A stretch of DNA of 64,000 bases from Phoronis australis (GCA_002633005.1 NMRA01000448.1:308286-372285), one strand, 5' to 3'. Shown: positions 12,201 to 27,200, numbered from the stretch's first letter. The notes: a model not told the origin generated them from the sequence alone. Numbers and translations: made by a program.

Positions 12201-15200
12201 GTAGACCAAAGTCAAACAAATGTATATCATGAATTTTCACATGTTCCCCCTAACATGACAGTGGCTCAAGTCATATTAAGATGGTTAATAAGTTCCAGCA
12301 GGTCTGTCGAGACAGCCTTGCTCATCAAAACAAAACAACGACAGGAAAACATCAATATTCTACTTTCTACACGTTCAGGGCAAAGGGGCCTCAGCCTACA
12401 AAACTAAATCACTGCTTGAGTCAACACATGGAGTTACATAATATATGTACCAACTAGATTTACTGTAGAGAACAGGTGTCACTGAGTTACAGTCTTACCT
12501 GTACAGCCGTCTCGTGTTCTGTCTGTAACCTGTTCATTTCCTCTTCATATTGTTTCTTAATGGCCTCCATCTCATCTTTGTGTTTTGTCTTCATTTCACT
12601 CATACTTTCCTGAAAGGGATTAAAGCCAAAATCATCAAGACATATATTCAAGACCAGGGTTTGATGCTTACCATAACGTCAACTGGCTAAATACCACCTG
12701 GCTAAGTTCCCAGGTTGACAAATAGGGAATTGAGATCCCAAAATGCTGCTGGTAGGAGCTGAAAATGAAATAAACAACTGAAGATATCTGAAGCGAAAAG
12801 CAGCACATGCTAACCTCTTAAAGCAGACAAACTCAATCAGGCACATCTGGTTTTTGGCAAACGTCTGTATTATTTTGAGTGTGTTCTTGGCTGGCGCGTG
12901 GCGACTTGAGATTTTACCAGGTAGGCAAACAAAATCCGAGGTCGCCAAATCAAGTCGAATGTTTTCCACATATTATGTTTTAGGTAACTAATCAGAGATT
13001 AGACTAATTGTTTTCGAGTAGATATGGGTCCCAATGCCAAAGCTCTAAATACTTGTTTTCTTTTACTAAAAACCAGAATTGCCCACTGAGAAGGGCCAAA
13101 ACAAGGTTCCTATCTCTCTGAGCATAGCTTATGTTTTCACCCCAGAGAGAGTTATTTTTACAATCATAACTATAATAATGACCATATGAGGGCACTCTTG
13201 GAAAGCAGTGCTATCACTGAAGAGGCCACCCTCATTTTAAATATCACAATAAATAAATAAATGTTGTTCTCTTGCCTCTGTTTCCTTTAACCTCCTGTCC
13301 AGCCAATCACGGGCCTCTTCAGCTGACTGTAACGACGCACGTAATGGTTCCACTTCTGAAGTGAGGGTGTCCAGTTCCTTGATTTTTGTCTAAAATACAA
13401 ACACAAAGTAAACAGAAGTCTAACACAGGACTGCATTGTAAATTTATTTAACGGACGAGTAATTACTTTATTTGCGTACATTAAAAGGATACCACACCCA
13501 GTTTTGGCTTATTAATGGATACTAAAAACGATGTTCTCATCCAGTTTTCAGAAACAAAAATAATGCTGTGTAACCCTCGACAACCCTCAAAAGTTTGGAG
13601 AAAAATTTGAAAACTCCTCTCAAAGTCTGTTTAACGGGCAAGCATGACCTACGCCTTTAGCAAATTACACAGCGACTATGGGAAAATAGCACCTACCAAC
13701 AACAACAATATCCGATCAGCGACATCGGTTTATAGTTGATTTCTGCCTTTAACATGGAAGCTTAATGACAATGATGCATTACCAGGTGACAGAGTAAGTA
13801 TTGGTTGAAATCATTAAAGCAGGGTTTAGTATCCGTTTAAACAAACTATTGCTAACATTTTTGAACTTCCAATCTCCCAAATGAATCACAACATATCCAG
13901 CAATCTGGTTCAACACAGTCACTGCCAATAGTCACCAAATTCAAATGTCAATAAAATATGCGTGACAATTTTTATCGAGTAGCAAAAATATTAAAAATAA
14001 GACTACTACCGTCAGTACTAAAATACATTAAAATATTCCCCACGTTTCAAGCGATGCACTCTTTATCAAGGGTATGATACAGACTGGCGAATAGATGGAT
14101 ATAAATAAAATTGCACAGGTGACAGCATGGCGATACACAATAGGCAGCATGAACAATATCGGTCATTACAACTAACAGTGGGGTACGCATGATGGCTCTT
14201 TCTCCGTGAGTTGATGTCTGGCAGCACAGAGAAAGTGCGAGGCCGAGTTCATTGCCAGATTCAATACTCACGCTAGAGGTCTAAACGGGGACAAAGGGGT
14301 TCTATATCACTACAAATCTGTAGTGAATAGACTCCAATAGTTAAGTATCCGTTTCTGTTTAGACCTTCCTCTCGTCATACGTATTCCCACTGTTAGTTGT
14401 GATGACCGATATTGTTCAACCTGCCTATTGTGTATCACCATGCGGTCATGTGTGCAATTTTATTTATATCCATCTATTTGGCAGTCTGTACCATACCCTT
14501 GATAAAGAATGCATCTGTCCAAACGTGGGGAATATTTAAATATACATTAGTACTGACACTTCTCATTTTATTTTTACTAATTTTACTATTTTATATTCTT
14601 ATCCGCCGATAACTGCACGGCATTCCAGCATCTATTTGATTTATTTTTTATCTGAAGCCTACTGCAGTACCAGTTACGTGCATAGACACTATCAATGTTC
14701 TCTTGTGCACGACATGGTCCCATTTCAAGGATCCTCAGTCATGACACCAGGAACTGAAGAGATTTAGCAGTCTGCTTTGAAGTTTGTACTGAGCTGCATA
14801 ACGCACGTACCACACTTAAAAATAATGCATGTATTGTACTCATGTATAACGCTTGTGCCATACTTGTGTATAACGCACATACCACACTCATGTATAACGC
14901 ATGTACCATACTCATGCATAACACATGTACCATACTAACATGTAACGCAAGTACTGTACTTAAGTGTAGCGCCCATGCTCGGCGTCACACGTATCTTATT
15001 TTTATATTTAGACTGGGCATTAAGGATGCATTTGCATGCTCCCAACTATGCTAATGCATAGCAGGAACTAAACAACAATGCTATTTTAACATAATCTACA
15101 CTAAACAAAGTGCAATTGTTTTCATTGATAACTTCTAAATGTGAAATTTTTTGCTAATATGTGACTTTTGCACTAATGATGTACCTCACAGGCTCACATA

Positions 15201-18200
15201 GCGCACATCATGCAGTGTTCCTCAGCACCACGTAACCATACTTACTGGACACGGTGGCAGGTCATTTTCGCCACAAAACTCGTTCTTAAAAACATTTGAC
15301 AATTTTCAACCTACTTCATATTCACATCGTCGCTGTATGTTGTGTTTCTAACTAATTTTGCCTAGTAATCACAGAGATTTAATGAATTAGCGTGCAAGTT
15401 CCATTTTAAACCACACGAATACGGTAAATGCAGAAAGGTTTCAATCTTCGTTACTAATCATTCTATACTAAGCAGCATTTTAGCAGACACATGGCAAGTC
15501 TGGCTCTCATCATGAGGACTACAGCAGACACTCACGCCACTGAATGAGTACAACACACCTTTGCTTCATCCAGTTTATTTGTAATGTCTTCATATTCCAT
15601 CAGATGTCGCTGTTGATCACTATCACGTGACTGAGCAGCTTCGGCCTTGATCGTCTTGACAGTCTCCTTATAATTGTCGATATCCTCCTGGTACCTGATG
15701 GCAAGTTCGTCCAGCATCCTTTTGCGCTTCTCTGCCACCTATGAGCAAAGACATTAACTAGAGCACAAGGTTGAAAAGAGGTTGTGTGATACGAGAAAGT
15801 ATCAGGCAGATAGATGGATTATTACACTTTCCTCTCCTGCATTGTGTTTTCTCGTTATTTTATTGTGTTTAAAGCATGCACTGTTTTTATATAACATTGT
15901 CTATTGTTTTCAAGAGACCTCACCAGTAAAGTAGTGACATTATTGAAGAGGACACCATAATTCTAAATACAACAATAAATAAAGAACATGGTGCTTAATA
16001 ATTAGCTCACACATCTACTTCATGCTTACTTCCTACTGTCTTTCGTAACGAAACCTCCATATGATGAACATTTTAATTAATGAACTTTGAAACACAAAGA
16101 AATCCATCACGGAGAAAACATCCGTTACATTAGAACTTTTTCTTTGAAGATACTGATGGAAGAATGGGACAGTCAACCAGTCCATTTACATTAACTAGTT
16201 GGACTATTGCAGTGGTAAGACTGAATAAATACTCACTCGACTGGCCTCTTGGGCAGCCTGTATTTGGGAATCTCTTTCTTTTTGTGCATCACAAAGCTGT
16301 TGCAGAGTCGTAGACACCGCCTTTTGACTCTCCTAAATAAAAATCATCAATTAAATTCAACTTGCTCTACAGAACCACACACTACAACTTGCGGCCTGTT
16401 TCATGAAAATGATTTAAGAAATTTCGTTGCATTGCACAGTAAAATTGCTGAAAAAAGGTCTAGATAAATAATGACGTGCGGATCTCACTCTAGAAATTAT
16501 CTCAGTAACTAGCAGCTATTCTCAGAGACTGCACTTTTACTCAAGTGTAATTTAATGAGGCTTCAGAAATAGTTGTGCACAAGACCAAAATTCTGAAGAT
16601 TTTACCAACCATTACCGGAACAGACTGCCACTAAGAATTTTCAATCGATGAGACAGAAAGTAACCCATTATACACAACGCGTGTTGTTGAACAGGCACTT
16701 TAATAGGCACACTCAAATATGTTGCAGAGGAGCATCGCGGACACCCATGTGGCCTTCGTACGAAACTACTTAATAAATATAAAGCTTTGGAGCTACATGG
16801 GTAAAAACCTGGTCAAATATAATCGGACAAAGAATAACAATACAAGAGCAACGCAGAGCGTTGAAATGCACCCACGAATGTGCAGCAAAAGGAATGCTTC
16901 TAGGGTTGTTTGTTTTATAAAAATAGCCAATAGATGGCGTAAAAACATCTAATACCATCTGAAAAATTAATGGAAACATGTCATCGCTTCTTAAGTAGAA
17001 AGCTATTTACCAAATTTCATAAAAATCTGTCAACGGACTTCAGAGCAACAATGGAAAACAGAAAAAATAAAATTGCCACTATGGGGGCACAGCGTTCGTT
17101 GGATCCGCCTGAAAGACGTCTTTGTCTGTTATTAGCTTCATAAAAAAACAATTACTAAATTTAATATAGATCCTGCAGTGAGTTTAGGAGATGCAGCTAT
17201 GATTGCAAAAACAAACAACCACTAGGAGGCGCCACAGTAGTCGAATTTGTTATCGTCAACCGTCCTCTTCACACTACGAATATATAGACCTAATTCACAC
17301 CGACAGGAGGCACGTTCCACAATGAGGCTCACTATGATAGCTGTTGACTTATCCACATGGTTGTTGCCCGTCAGACATTCGCGCCCCTGAATTGCCAAAT
17401 GGAATCTGGGAGAATTTTAGGGGGGGGGGGGCATGGCTCCCTTGGCCCCCTCTAAATCCGCCACTGTGTTCTGTTCAGTTAATTGAAATTGAGCTCTAAA
17501 ACGAGGTTATGCTTTGGACGAAAGAATTAGGTGTTTTAATTTTATAATTCAACTTGGTCCAGATTGATATTTGAAACAAATAACACATGAAATAGACGCA
17601 ATTATTAAAACCAAGAAAGCAGAATTGATAGCCAAATAATTTTTATTTTCAATTACATGCCGGGTTTTTTATCTTCATAAAAATGTATATTTAATAACAT
17701 CAATTACTCTTTCAGATCAATGACCAATCAACTGTTAGTCACGGTAATGCCTACCTCACCAGGACCTAGGCTATGCTTGAAGATAATATTCTTGATCAAC
17801 AAATTAAACCAGATGTGGCTAATTGCACATGCAGGACAGCAAAATGCGATGAGCCACAACTGTGGAATATATCTCCAACTCGTCAAAAATACGAGCGGAT
17901 GACCTGGTTCGTGTAGAAAGCAATTTTATCAAGAATTTATGAGAAGAAATGTAAACCTGCATTCAGCATAATACCTAATCCATAACACTACGATCGCCGC
18001 AGTTTGGTCATATTTACTTTTCATGTTTCGAACCTAGTTTTCCTAAAAAAAAATTATTACCCTTTCGTCAGACAACTCTTTGGTGCATTGACATGTTCTC
18101 TACGTCTCTGTAGTTAATTATTGACATATTTTTAAGCTTTAATATCCAGGTTGGACTCGAAAGACCGGCCATTTAACTCCCGCAGTGTCAACTTTAATCT

Positions 18201-21200
18201 GCTTTGTTTATTGCAATGAGCCTCGCTTTGGATTTTAATGTCCGCCGTATGAATTAGGTCTATACGCCAATTTTCAAAATCATCCTTAGAATGGTTTGGT
18301 TGATCGAGGGGTGGACGCCAAAAAACAAGACTCGAAAACAGGAAAAATGGCCACTAGGTGGCACAAAGTACCTCAATTCCATCCGAAAGCGGGAAGATAG
18401 CATCACCTCACCAATAAATGCCTATATTCCAAACTTTCTGATAATACGTTGAGGACCATTGAAGATACAGAGGTGAGCCTAAAAATCCGTCCGAAAGTTG
18501 TTGTCATCCGTTGTCAACATCATTAAATACACTTGCTAAATTTAGCAAAGATGCTGCAAACGATTTAGGAGATACAGCCATGGGCGCAAAAAAACAAGAC
18601 TGCCTTTAGGAGGTGCCACAGTAATCGAAATCGTCGGAAAATCATCGTCAGCTTCGTAGTAAGAACATACATGCCAATTTTCACAATCATCCTTAGAGTG
18701 GTTTGGTTGATAGAGGTGTGGACGCCAAAAACAGACTAAAAACAGTAGAAATGGCCACTAGGTGGCGCAAACTATGTCAAATCCATCTGAAAACGGGAGG
18801 ATAGTGTCATCTCATTAATAGATGTCTATATGTCAAATTTTATGAAAATACGTTGAGGATCTTTGAAGATATAGAGGTAAGCACAAAAAACTAAAACTGC
18901 CACTAGGGGGAACACCGGTTGTCGAATCCGTCCGAAAGTTCGCTCCTGCCGTCCCATCCACGATAGGAAAATATATGCAAAATTTCATGAACGTATGTTA
19001 AAGGGTTTTAAAGATAGAGTAGCAGACGCCGGACGGACGGAGATGATGGCATAATGCGTGCATATATAAATATGTGGGTGCATAAAAATCCATACTCTTT
19101 ATTGACTAATAAGAAAAAAAGCATACATTACCATTACACTCTTACTCTACTGCTAAATTTGTGAAGTGATCTCAAAATGCTTCGGCTTTCAGTGCCACAA
19201 AATAGAGCATCACCTATTGGCTAATTTCGTTATTCTTCAATCGTTTTGATTCTACAAGGTTGCATTCTGTCCACAACAAATTACCAGAAAAGGCTTCACT
19301 TGTTACACGTTTTGAGTACTTTGTTACGAGCGAACTGAATTTCCGAGCCGAATTTTGATCCTAGTTCGGTAATCTTCATACAGCTACTAAAGTTGGACGG
19401 CTAACAGTCGTGCATAATACAAGAATAATATCCTTCAACTCAGAAGCAATGCCGTGCCAAACACCCAACTACCAATAAATGTGTCAGTATGTAAGCCTAT
19501 ACACATCTTTCTGTATTGCACTCCAACCACTCACATTTAGCTGTAATGTTAAATCCTCTGTTGCCTGTGACTGTGATTGACAGCTGTCACTCAATTCCTG
19601 ACAGAACTGCTTCAATCGGTCATTTTCCTCCAGCAGTTCAGCACTGGATTCTGCACTGGCACTGGTCAACTGAAGAGTACGACGAAGTGTAGTGAAGCCA
19701 TTGTAAAAAGAAAGCTGATAGTGATTTGCACACAAAAGTCATCACAGTTTCACAAAAGGTAAACATGTCTATAACACACTTAGTTCTGAGAAGAACAGAA
19801 GGAGCAATATATAAACATGTTTTCACTTCCCCGGTCAGCAAATCATCATTTCCTCATTTCAAAAGGTATAGTATTTACTGAACAGTAATTCCGCACTACT
19901 TTTATACTGACAGTTCTTCATGTGATCAATGACCTCTGTGTGACCTTGGACTATGGATCAGCATACTTTTCAGAACAACGCAGAATCATGTTTTTTCCAC
20001 AACTATGCTAATAATTTAGGGACAAGAAATATCCAATCTTATCAAACAGCAAAGAATCCACAAATTACCTGTGTCTGTAGACTAGATACTGTTCCTTCTA
20101 ACTCCTGAATTCTCCGATTTGTTTTATCCCGCTGTTCATCGAGTAGCTGGAAAAATCCATAAAACATTGTGTCTGTAGAGAAAGGAATATGACGAAATTA
20201 TATGAAGTTTCTTACTTGTTAGAATACAAATTATTATTTGACCCATGGTGTCAAATGACACTGAATTATTTTGTGAAATCAAAACCGTAAATCCAAGTTT
20301 ATTAGTATAACAGGACTGACTATTGTCAATTTCAACCAATGTAAAATATAACAAGAATGAAAATAGAATGAAATGTTGACAAAAAGAGTACCGAGACATA
20401 TTTAAACCACAATTTCACTTTTAAATCTTACAGAAGTGCGACTTGATAATGATGGCAGATTATTTAGAACTGTGACGTCTGCTGTCACCTGTTTGCATAA
20501 TCGGGTACTTCCAAGTTGCTGTGGATGACATGAGGTACCATTTCAAAGATATGTAAAGTTTTCATTTTAAAAAACTTGGCTGGGGGGTTGTTTTGCTATG
20601 AATGTACCTTTCTTGCACATGACAATTTTGCCTTAAAAAACATAGCCACATGACAATAACAAAGACGCAGTAGAAAAAAGCATATTTTTAGAATCCTCGA
20701 TCTTTCTCCTTTCAGAAAATATATACTTTTAATGAGAGACAAAGCATAATTTTTTAAAATATTTGACATAAAGAGTTGTCATTTATCAAGGTCCTAGATA
20801 ACCTTAAGTAGCCACTTACATTAGTAGACTTGACCAAGTCTGCCTGCAGCTTGCTCATCTGATCCCGAGAATTCTGAGAATGGCGTTTGATAGTGTCTTC
20901 AAGCTCCTCAATCTTTTTGCTGAGGAAATTTTTAAGAAATGAAAGCAACAACACATTACTGTCACTAGAACACGTTTAAACACAACACAGCAATAATACA
21001 GCAGTGGCTGATTAAAAGTCACATCTACGCAGCAAAAATAATTGGAAAAATCAACTAAAATGTTCTTACTCTCTATTTTAGTCAGGGCTTGGAATGACCA
21101 ATGACAAAAAACGCGGAAACTTTTACGGCCCCCAAAAAAAATTAACAACAACGTTACCACCATCAGTAGCACGCGTCTGCGTCCTTTTAGCTCCTCCGTC

Positions 21201-24200
21201 CACTCCCAACCCACACATTTTTGGCTGCAGAGCCGTAGTATTTGTCACCGTGGCTTACGATAACACGAGACGCCATTGAAAATCCCGCCACGCTATCCCA
21301 GATGCCCCGGCAATGTTGACAATTTACGTTCCTCCGCAACATAAAGAGCATCTTCCGCTTTTCGAGGTGAACGTCGTCTGCAACGCCGCGGTAAGAAAGG
21401 AATTTGCCGAGGAAATTTTATATCAAATCCGATTTTTTTTACGCGGAAATATAATAAAATGCGCGGACAGAACATTTGAAAAAAGCGGAAATCCGCATTT
21501 CCGCGAAAAATTCCAAGCCTTGTTTAGTGCAGAAACTTGATAAAATAAAATTTCACTAGTTCACTATAATGTGTGCAGAACGTGTGAAGCATTACCACTG
21601 GGCTTTTGGTATTATGGCAATGACATCATGACAATTAACTCAAATGTCTGAAGAGCATAAATACACACAAAATAAGAAAAATGATGACAAAACACCTAGC
21701 GAGTACCTCGACATGGTATATAGTTCCTCTTTTTCTGATTGTAGCTGTACAATGCTTTCATGTTTTTTCTTAACCTTTTCTGTAATCTTTTCAAGTTCAG
21801 TTTGTAGACTAGTGACTTGTTCTTTTGATGATGACTCGTAAGAGAGTAACTGCTCCTTTAAGATCTTGTTTTCTTCTTTTTCTGTGTTGAGATTCAGCCT
21901 TAAACCTGAAAAGGTCTCAGTCTCACAGAGCAAGATTCTTATAGCTCAGACTAAAAACAGAAACCCACACTGATTTGCCAGTTTGCAGACATTTACAATT
22001 AAGCGCAAAACTTGGAAAGAAATTTACACATCCATATCAGATATAGCAATTGCAGTCACACCGAAAGGTAAAAACTTAAAAGCAAAACGGCACGTTTATT
22101 GACGATATCTTAGATGGTCTGTAGAGGAACAACTGACACATTTTGGATGATTGTGTCAAGTCATTGCATTTTCACTATTTTTCACTATTTTTACACTAAC
22201 TTTAACTACACATTCTATAATGTGTCATTATTTATATTTATTTTATATGTTGATAATAATTCTAAGTAATTTAATTATTAAAATTTCTATTTATACTATT
22301 GCATCTGATTTCCCTACATGAATCTGTACATATTTTTGTTTTTATATATCTGTAATAGCATATCTAAGTATTGGAATACTTATATTAGATACTACTTAAT
22401 TGTATATACCTCTATGTATATTAAGTTTCATTTATGAATTGTTTACAACCCAGATATAATGCTTCGCGGTTTCTGGGTTTGTTATTAATTATTTCTTTGT
22501 ATGTCTTGTGTATTCTTCAGTAAATATATATCACTTAAAAAAAAAAACTATTGCATATACATATTCTAGTATCTGTAATCAATACAGCCTAAACTTCTAT
22601 TTCCTTACACGACTGCCTTACTGTTCACTATGAAATATGTACAGCAAGATTAAGAATACAAACAAATAACAACAATACCAATAATAAACAATTTCCAAGA
22701 GTTTTGTTTCCCACAAATAACATTTATCAAAACAATTTTTGCTAATGACTCTTGCCAAGCATAACGGAATATGTGGACTAAAAATATAGGACTCGCAAAA
22801 TGAGTTGTTTTTATTTAAATCAACCCAAATCAAATAAAAATTCCATGAGATTTCAAGAGTTGTAACCCAATTTCACTTTCCAAGATTTTTCCATGCACGG
22901 GAATTGCTTTTAGTTGTTGGTTTCCAGGTTGTGCACAAGAAGTGGAAACCGTGATGTTAAGTTTGCACTAGAAGTTATTGTTACATCAAGTGTCGCTTGA
23001 TAGCCAAGACCACTCTTACCTTTAAACACCCCATTTCACACTGTAGTGGCGAGTGTTAAAAGTTTAGATTTGATTTTGTGATGCTTTCTCCAGTCGTGAA
23101 ATACGTTTTAGCTTATTAGAACACTTACTGTGGTGGTCAGAAGGGACTTCATAGGTGTTATTTATCACTTGGTCACTTTGGACCCAGAGATAGAGCACTC
23201 AACTTTCACTCTCTTACTTAGCCCGTGACCGTTGGTTTGTAAACACGTTAATACCTACTTGTCAGCTCTGTCAGTTGCTCCTCCAGTTCCTGTGTTTTAG
23301 ATTCAGCTCTGTTAACTAGTTCCATCATGGATGCATTCAATGAAGGCATTTCTGAAACAAAATCCTCCCACACTGTCCACATGGAACCATCTTTTATGTG
23401 AGCACGCATGGCCCACTGTTATAGGTCATAATATTATGACCACACACTGTCCACATGGAACCATCTTTTGTGTGAGCACGCATGGCCCACTGTTATAGGT
23501 CATAATATTATGTCTCATTCCGAAGAGACAAATAAGTCCGATTCGGGCTGGGTACATATTGTTATTACAATTCATATATGGTTGGTACTTATGAACAAGG
23601 CTAAGTTTGTCACTATAATAAATGAACATTCATACTACTTCTACTACAGCTCCAGAGAGATAAGTAGAAATCTTTCTCCTAAAGTCCCATGCAATATTGT
23701 CTTTCAAAACTATTGTAGTAATTCATGTTTTTGGGGTGGAACCCTTTGTTTTGAGCTTTTAGTTTGGTGAAATAATGTTCCAAATTACATCGATTACTTC
23801 AATGAAGCTTCACTGTTGCCAATTTAATTTATTCCAGTTCAAAGTCTGTAGATTTGTCATTACCTAATTAGCGCTGTTGACTTTCAATACAATTTGCTCT
23901 TTTCCAATACACATCAACTCATCAGCCTACATTAACATTTTCTCTGGGTTACACCACGCAGGTCCTCCGTTGAGGACAATAGTAATGCTCTTAACTTATG
24001 ATCAACGCACAAAGTCCAATACAATAACAAGACCATTATTTATCAAATCACAAGTTCGGTGAAATGCACAGAGAAACGGTTAAAGTATAACTACAACTGA
24101 CAAGTAAAGTCGTGTACAACAGACTACTATCTCTGTAGTGGATCAGTCTCGGAATTTCCAATTATATGGTTTGTTTTCAATTAATCAGCTGATTAACTGA

Positions 24201-27200
24201 AAACAAACTATAAATACTATGTTAAACGACAGAATAAAATAAAAACAATTGAAAGTAAGCTAACATATATTTTGTAATCATTCTTCACAGCAATTATCAA
24301 AACATTGAGTAAAACAATGTAGTACGAAGCAAGAAGTTTTTGATCGATGCAAGTCACTAATGCAATCTACATCACACGTTTGGCACACTCTATCATTGGG
24401 AAGGGGGCAATACTCGTTTACGAGAGCAATTGTTTTGAAAGTTATGAACTTGAACGCACTCTTCCCAACTCCTTTGTGTGTATCTATTATTCATCTAATT
24501 TAAAATTTGCGATTCTCATTATCTGTAACATTGTATTTTTTTGGTGGCTCTATGGCAATGGAGCCTTTCATACCTTCAAAGTCTCCAAAACCTTTGATTG
24601 ATTTTGTATTAATTGTATTTCTGTTTGAACGTGAATAAAGTTTATTACTACTACTACAACTATTGTATCATGCGGATGTACACAAAAACTATTCCCTAAC
24701 TTATGCAGTTGTAGCATGACCACCTGACTTTTTCACCCAGCACGAAATGAAACCTCAGCAGGGGGGACCTCCTCACAGTGTCTTCATACAAGGAAAAAGG
24801 ACAAAGTAGAGGGAAAGATACAAGATCAAAGTCACCCTGATATCCAGGGTTATCATAGACTTCTCCATCCATTCTCCCAACAGCAAACACATTTTACACA
24901 CACTTGGCCTGATTAACATGCGTTAAGAGACCAACTTGTCTCACTATACCTTTACTGGTTACTTCGTCGCTGCCTTCAACAACTTGTACATTGTATTCCT
25001 CATCTCTGAAAAAGGTGGATACACAAATATAGCATGGTGCACCAACAGATGTCATGAGAGTCGAATGTCTTACAGAGAAAACCCAAAAGAACGGAACACG
25101 ATAAAGAATGCAATCTAAGCAAGGTTATCTTGAATGTTTTCTTACATAGAATAATAGTTGACTTTTTAGTACAACTGCGAGACTTTCAACCATGCAGGGC
25201 TTCTCACAGACACATTAAACGTACTTCTCTCCGCCAACAGGGGGCTTTCTTTCTCTACTGGCCTCTATCTGCTGTAGAGTGTGAATGGTCTGTTTTAACT
25301 CGCACATTTCTTTTCTATGGCTTTCTTGCAGAGCTGTGTAAAAACATACAAAGATGAGTACAAGACAATGTCCATCGTTAGAAGATTAACCTGCCCTGTT
25401 GGGCATGAACGAGTGCATTTTTAGTGACAAACATATCACTACACTCCTATGTTCACACCTTAGCTGCCAAAGTAGTAATGGTAAAGTTTCTTGAATTTGG
25501 AACACAATAGGGTGGAACAGTGGAATATTACTTTACTAAAATGTTCTACAATAGTAGAAGGAAGAAAATGTTTACTTCATTATTTGCAGTTTATTATATA
25601 TTACACAGCTGACATAGAAAAAAACACACAATAGTACATTTTTAACAACGTAGTGAGCTTTCAAAAAATGACAGTTTTGTCAGTTACTTTTGCTTGAATT
25701 TTTTTTTGTTCGAATTAGAGGAAAATCATAATTTCTGGTCCTGACACTGCTATACACATCTACACAACTCCAATACTGTTCTGACTGTCCTATTCTTTGG
25801 AAGCTTTCCAGGAAAATGAACATAATTTTGCGACAATGCACAGAGGAAGTGCACCTGTTTCCTCTCAGTACTGTACACAACTGTACATACTGGCACGCAC
25901 TGCCATAGAATACTCAAACATTACATAATTAACTAACACCGGCCAACCTCATGAAGGTTTAATCATCCGATCACGGGATACTCGCATGAAAATTTTAAGG
26001 GTTCCTAATTAGGCTTAACATATCTTGAATTAGTAAACATTATTTGTAATAATTAAACCAATGACAGCAACCTGGACCCATGAAATATGCCTGACTACAC
26101 TACAAAAGGTGTTGCTTCTAGGGGTGTTTATTTATATCATAAAAATGACCATTAGATGACACGGAATACATTGAACCCATCCAAAAATGGGAAGGTGTCG
26201 TTTCTCAAAACTATTTGCAATTCATGAAAATCCATCAAAAAACTCCAAAGATATAAAGGCAAATGTGAAAAATAACATTAGGAACCATAGTAGCAGTCAA
26301 ATTCATCCATCTACTGTCAAGTTAATAGAAATATAATTTGCAAAATTTCAAAAACATCTTGGGTTTTGGGTAATATAGCCTTAGATGAAAAAATGTTATT
26401 AGGGGGCAGCACAGTAGTTGGACCCATTTGAAAACCAATGTCAGTCATGCTCTGACAGTAGGAACACGTCTGCCAATTTTCATAATGAGCCTTTGTGAAG
26501 CTTGGCAGACACACAAAGCAGACAACAAAAAACGACTAAAAATAATTAAAATGGCCACTAGTTGGTGCAGAATATGTCAAATTAATCAGAAGGATCAAAA
26601 GGAAAGGTGTAGTTGTCTTCATAAATAAAAAAATTGTTTGCCAAATTTCATGAAAAAGCATCAAGGAACTCTGAAGTTACAGAGGAGATGTAAAAATAAA
26701 ATTGCCACTAGGCAACACAGCTGTAGTTGGATTGGTCTGAAACTCGCCATCATCTGTTGCCATCTCCATAGAAACACATTTGCTGAATTTCACAAACATC
26801 TTGAAAAGAGCAAGGAGATATAGCCACGGATGCAAAAAAATAAAAGAGACAATAGAAGGCGCCAGAGTAGTCGAGGATGTTCGAAAGTCAACGTCAGCAT
26901 CAGTCTTCTCATCAGGAACCCATCTCTACAAATTTCAACGGGCAACGCAGAGCGTTGAAATGTGTTTACGGCTGCACTGCAAACGGTGTTGCTTCTAGGT
27001 GTGTTTATTTGCATAATAAGAAGGCCAATAGATGGCACAAAATATATTGCCGTCTCTCAAAACTATTTGCATAATTTCATGAAAATCCATCAAAGAACTC
27101 CAAAGATACAAAGGCAAAGGTAAAAAGAAAATGAAATTGGGAACAACAGCAGTAGTCGAATCCGTCCAACTGCTGTTAAGTTAGTATGAATACAATTGCA

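Larger units (their letters stand above)
16840..19085 (+). repeat. Repeat element with CTCF-like cores, copy 2, interrupted by a transposon
   Basis: The head palindrome CAACGCAGAGCGTTG is at 16849-16863; the tail palindrome, from TGCGTGCATATATAAA to GGGTGCA, is at 19055-19082. Cores include 17073-17088 (CCACTATGGGGGCAC), 17219-17233 (CCACTAGGAGGCGCC), 18351-18364 (CCACTAGGTGGCAC), 18755-18768 (CCACTAGGTGGCGC) and 18900-18913 (CCACTAGGGGGAAC). The array is split by the element at 17285-18262. The intron belongs to GRIPAP1. Confidence 0.75.

Noticed and set aside
14739-15054. Repetitive open frames on both strands as a repeat protein
   Set aside because: They arise from a 30-bp minisatellite; no splice or start context.
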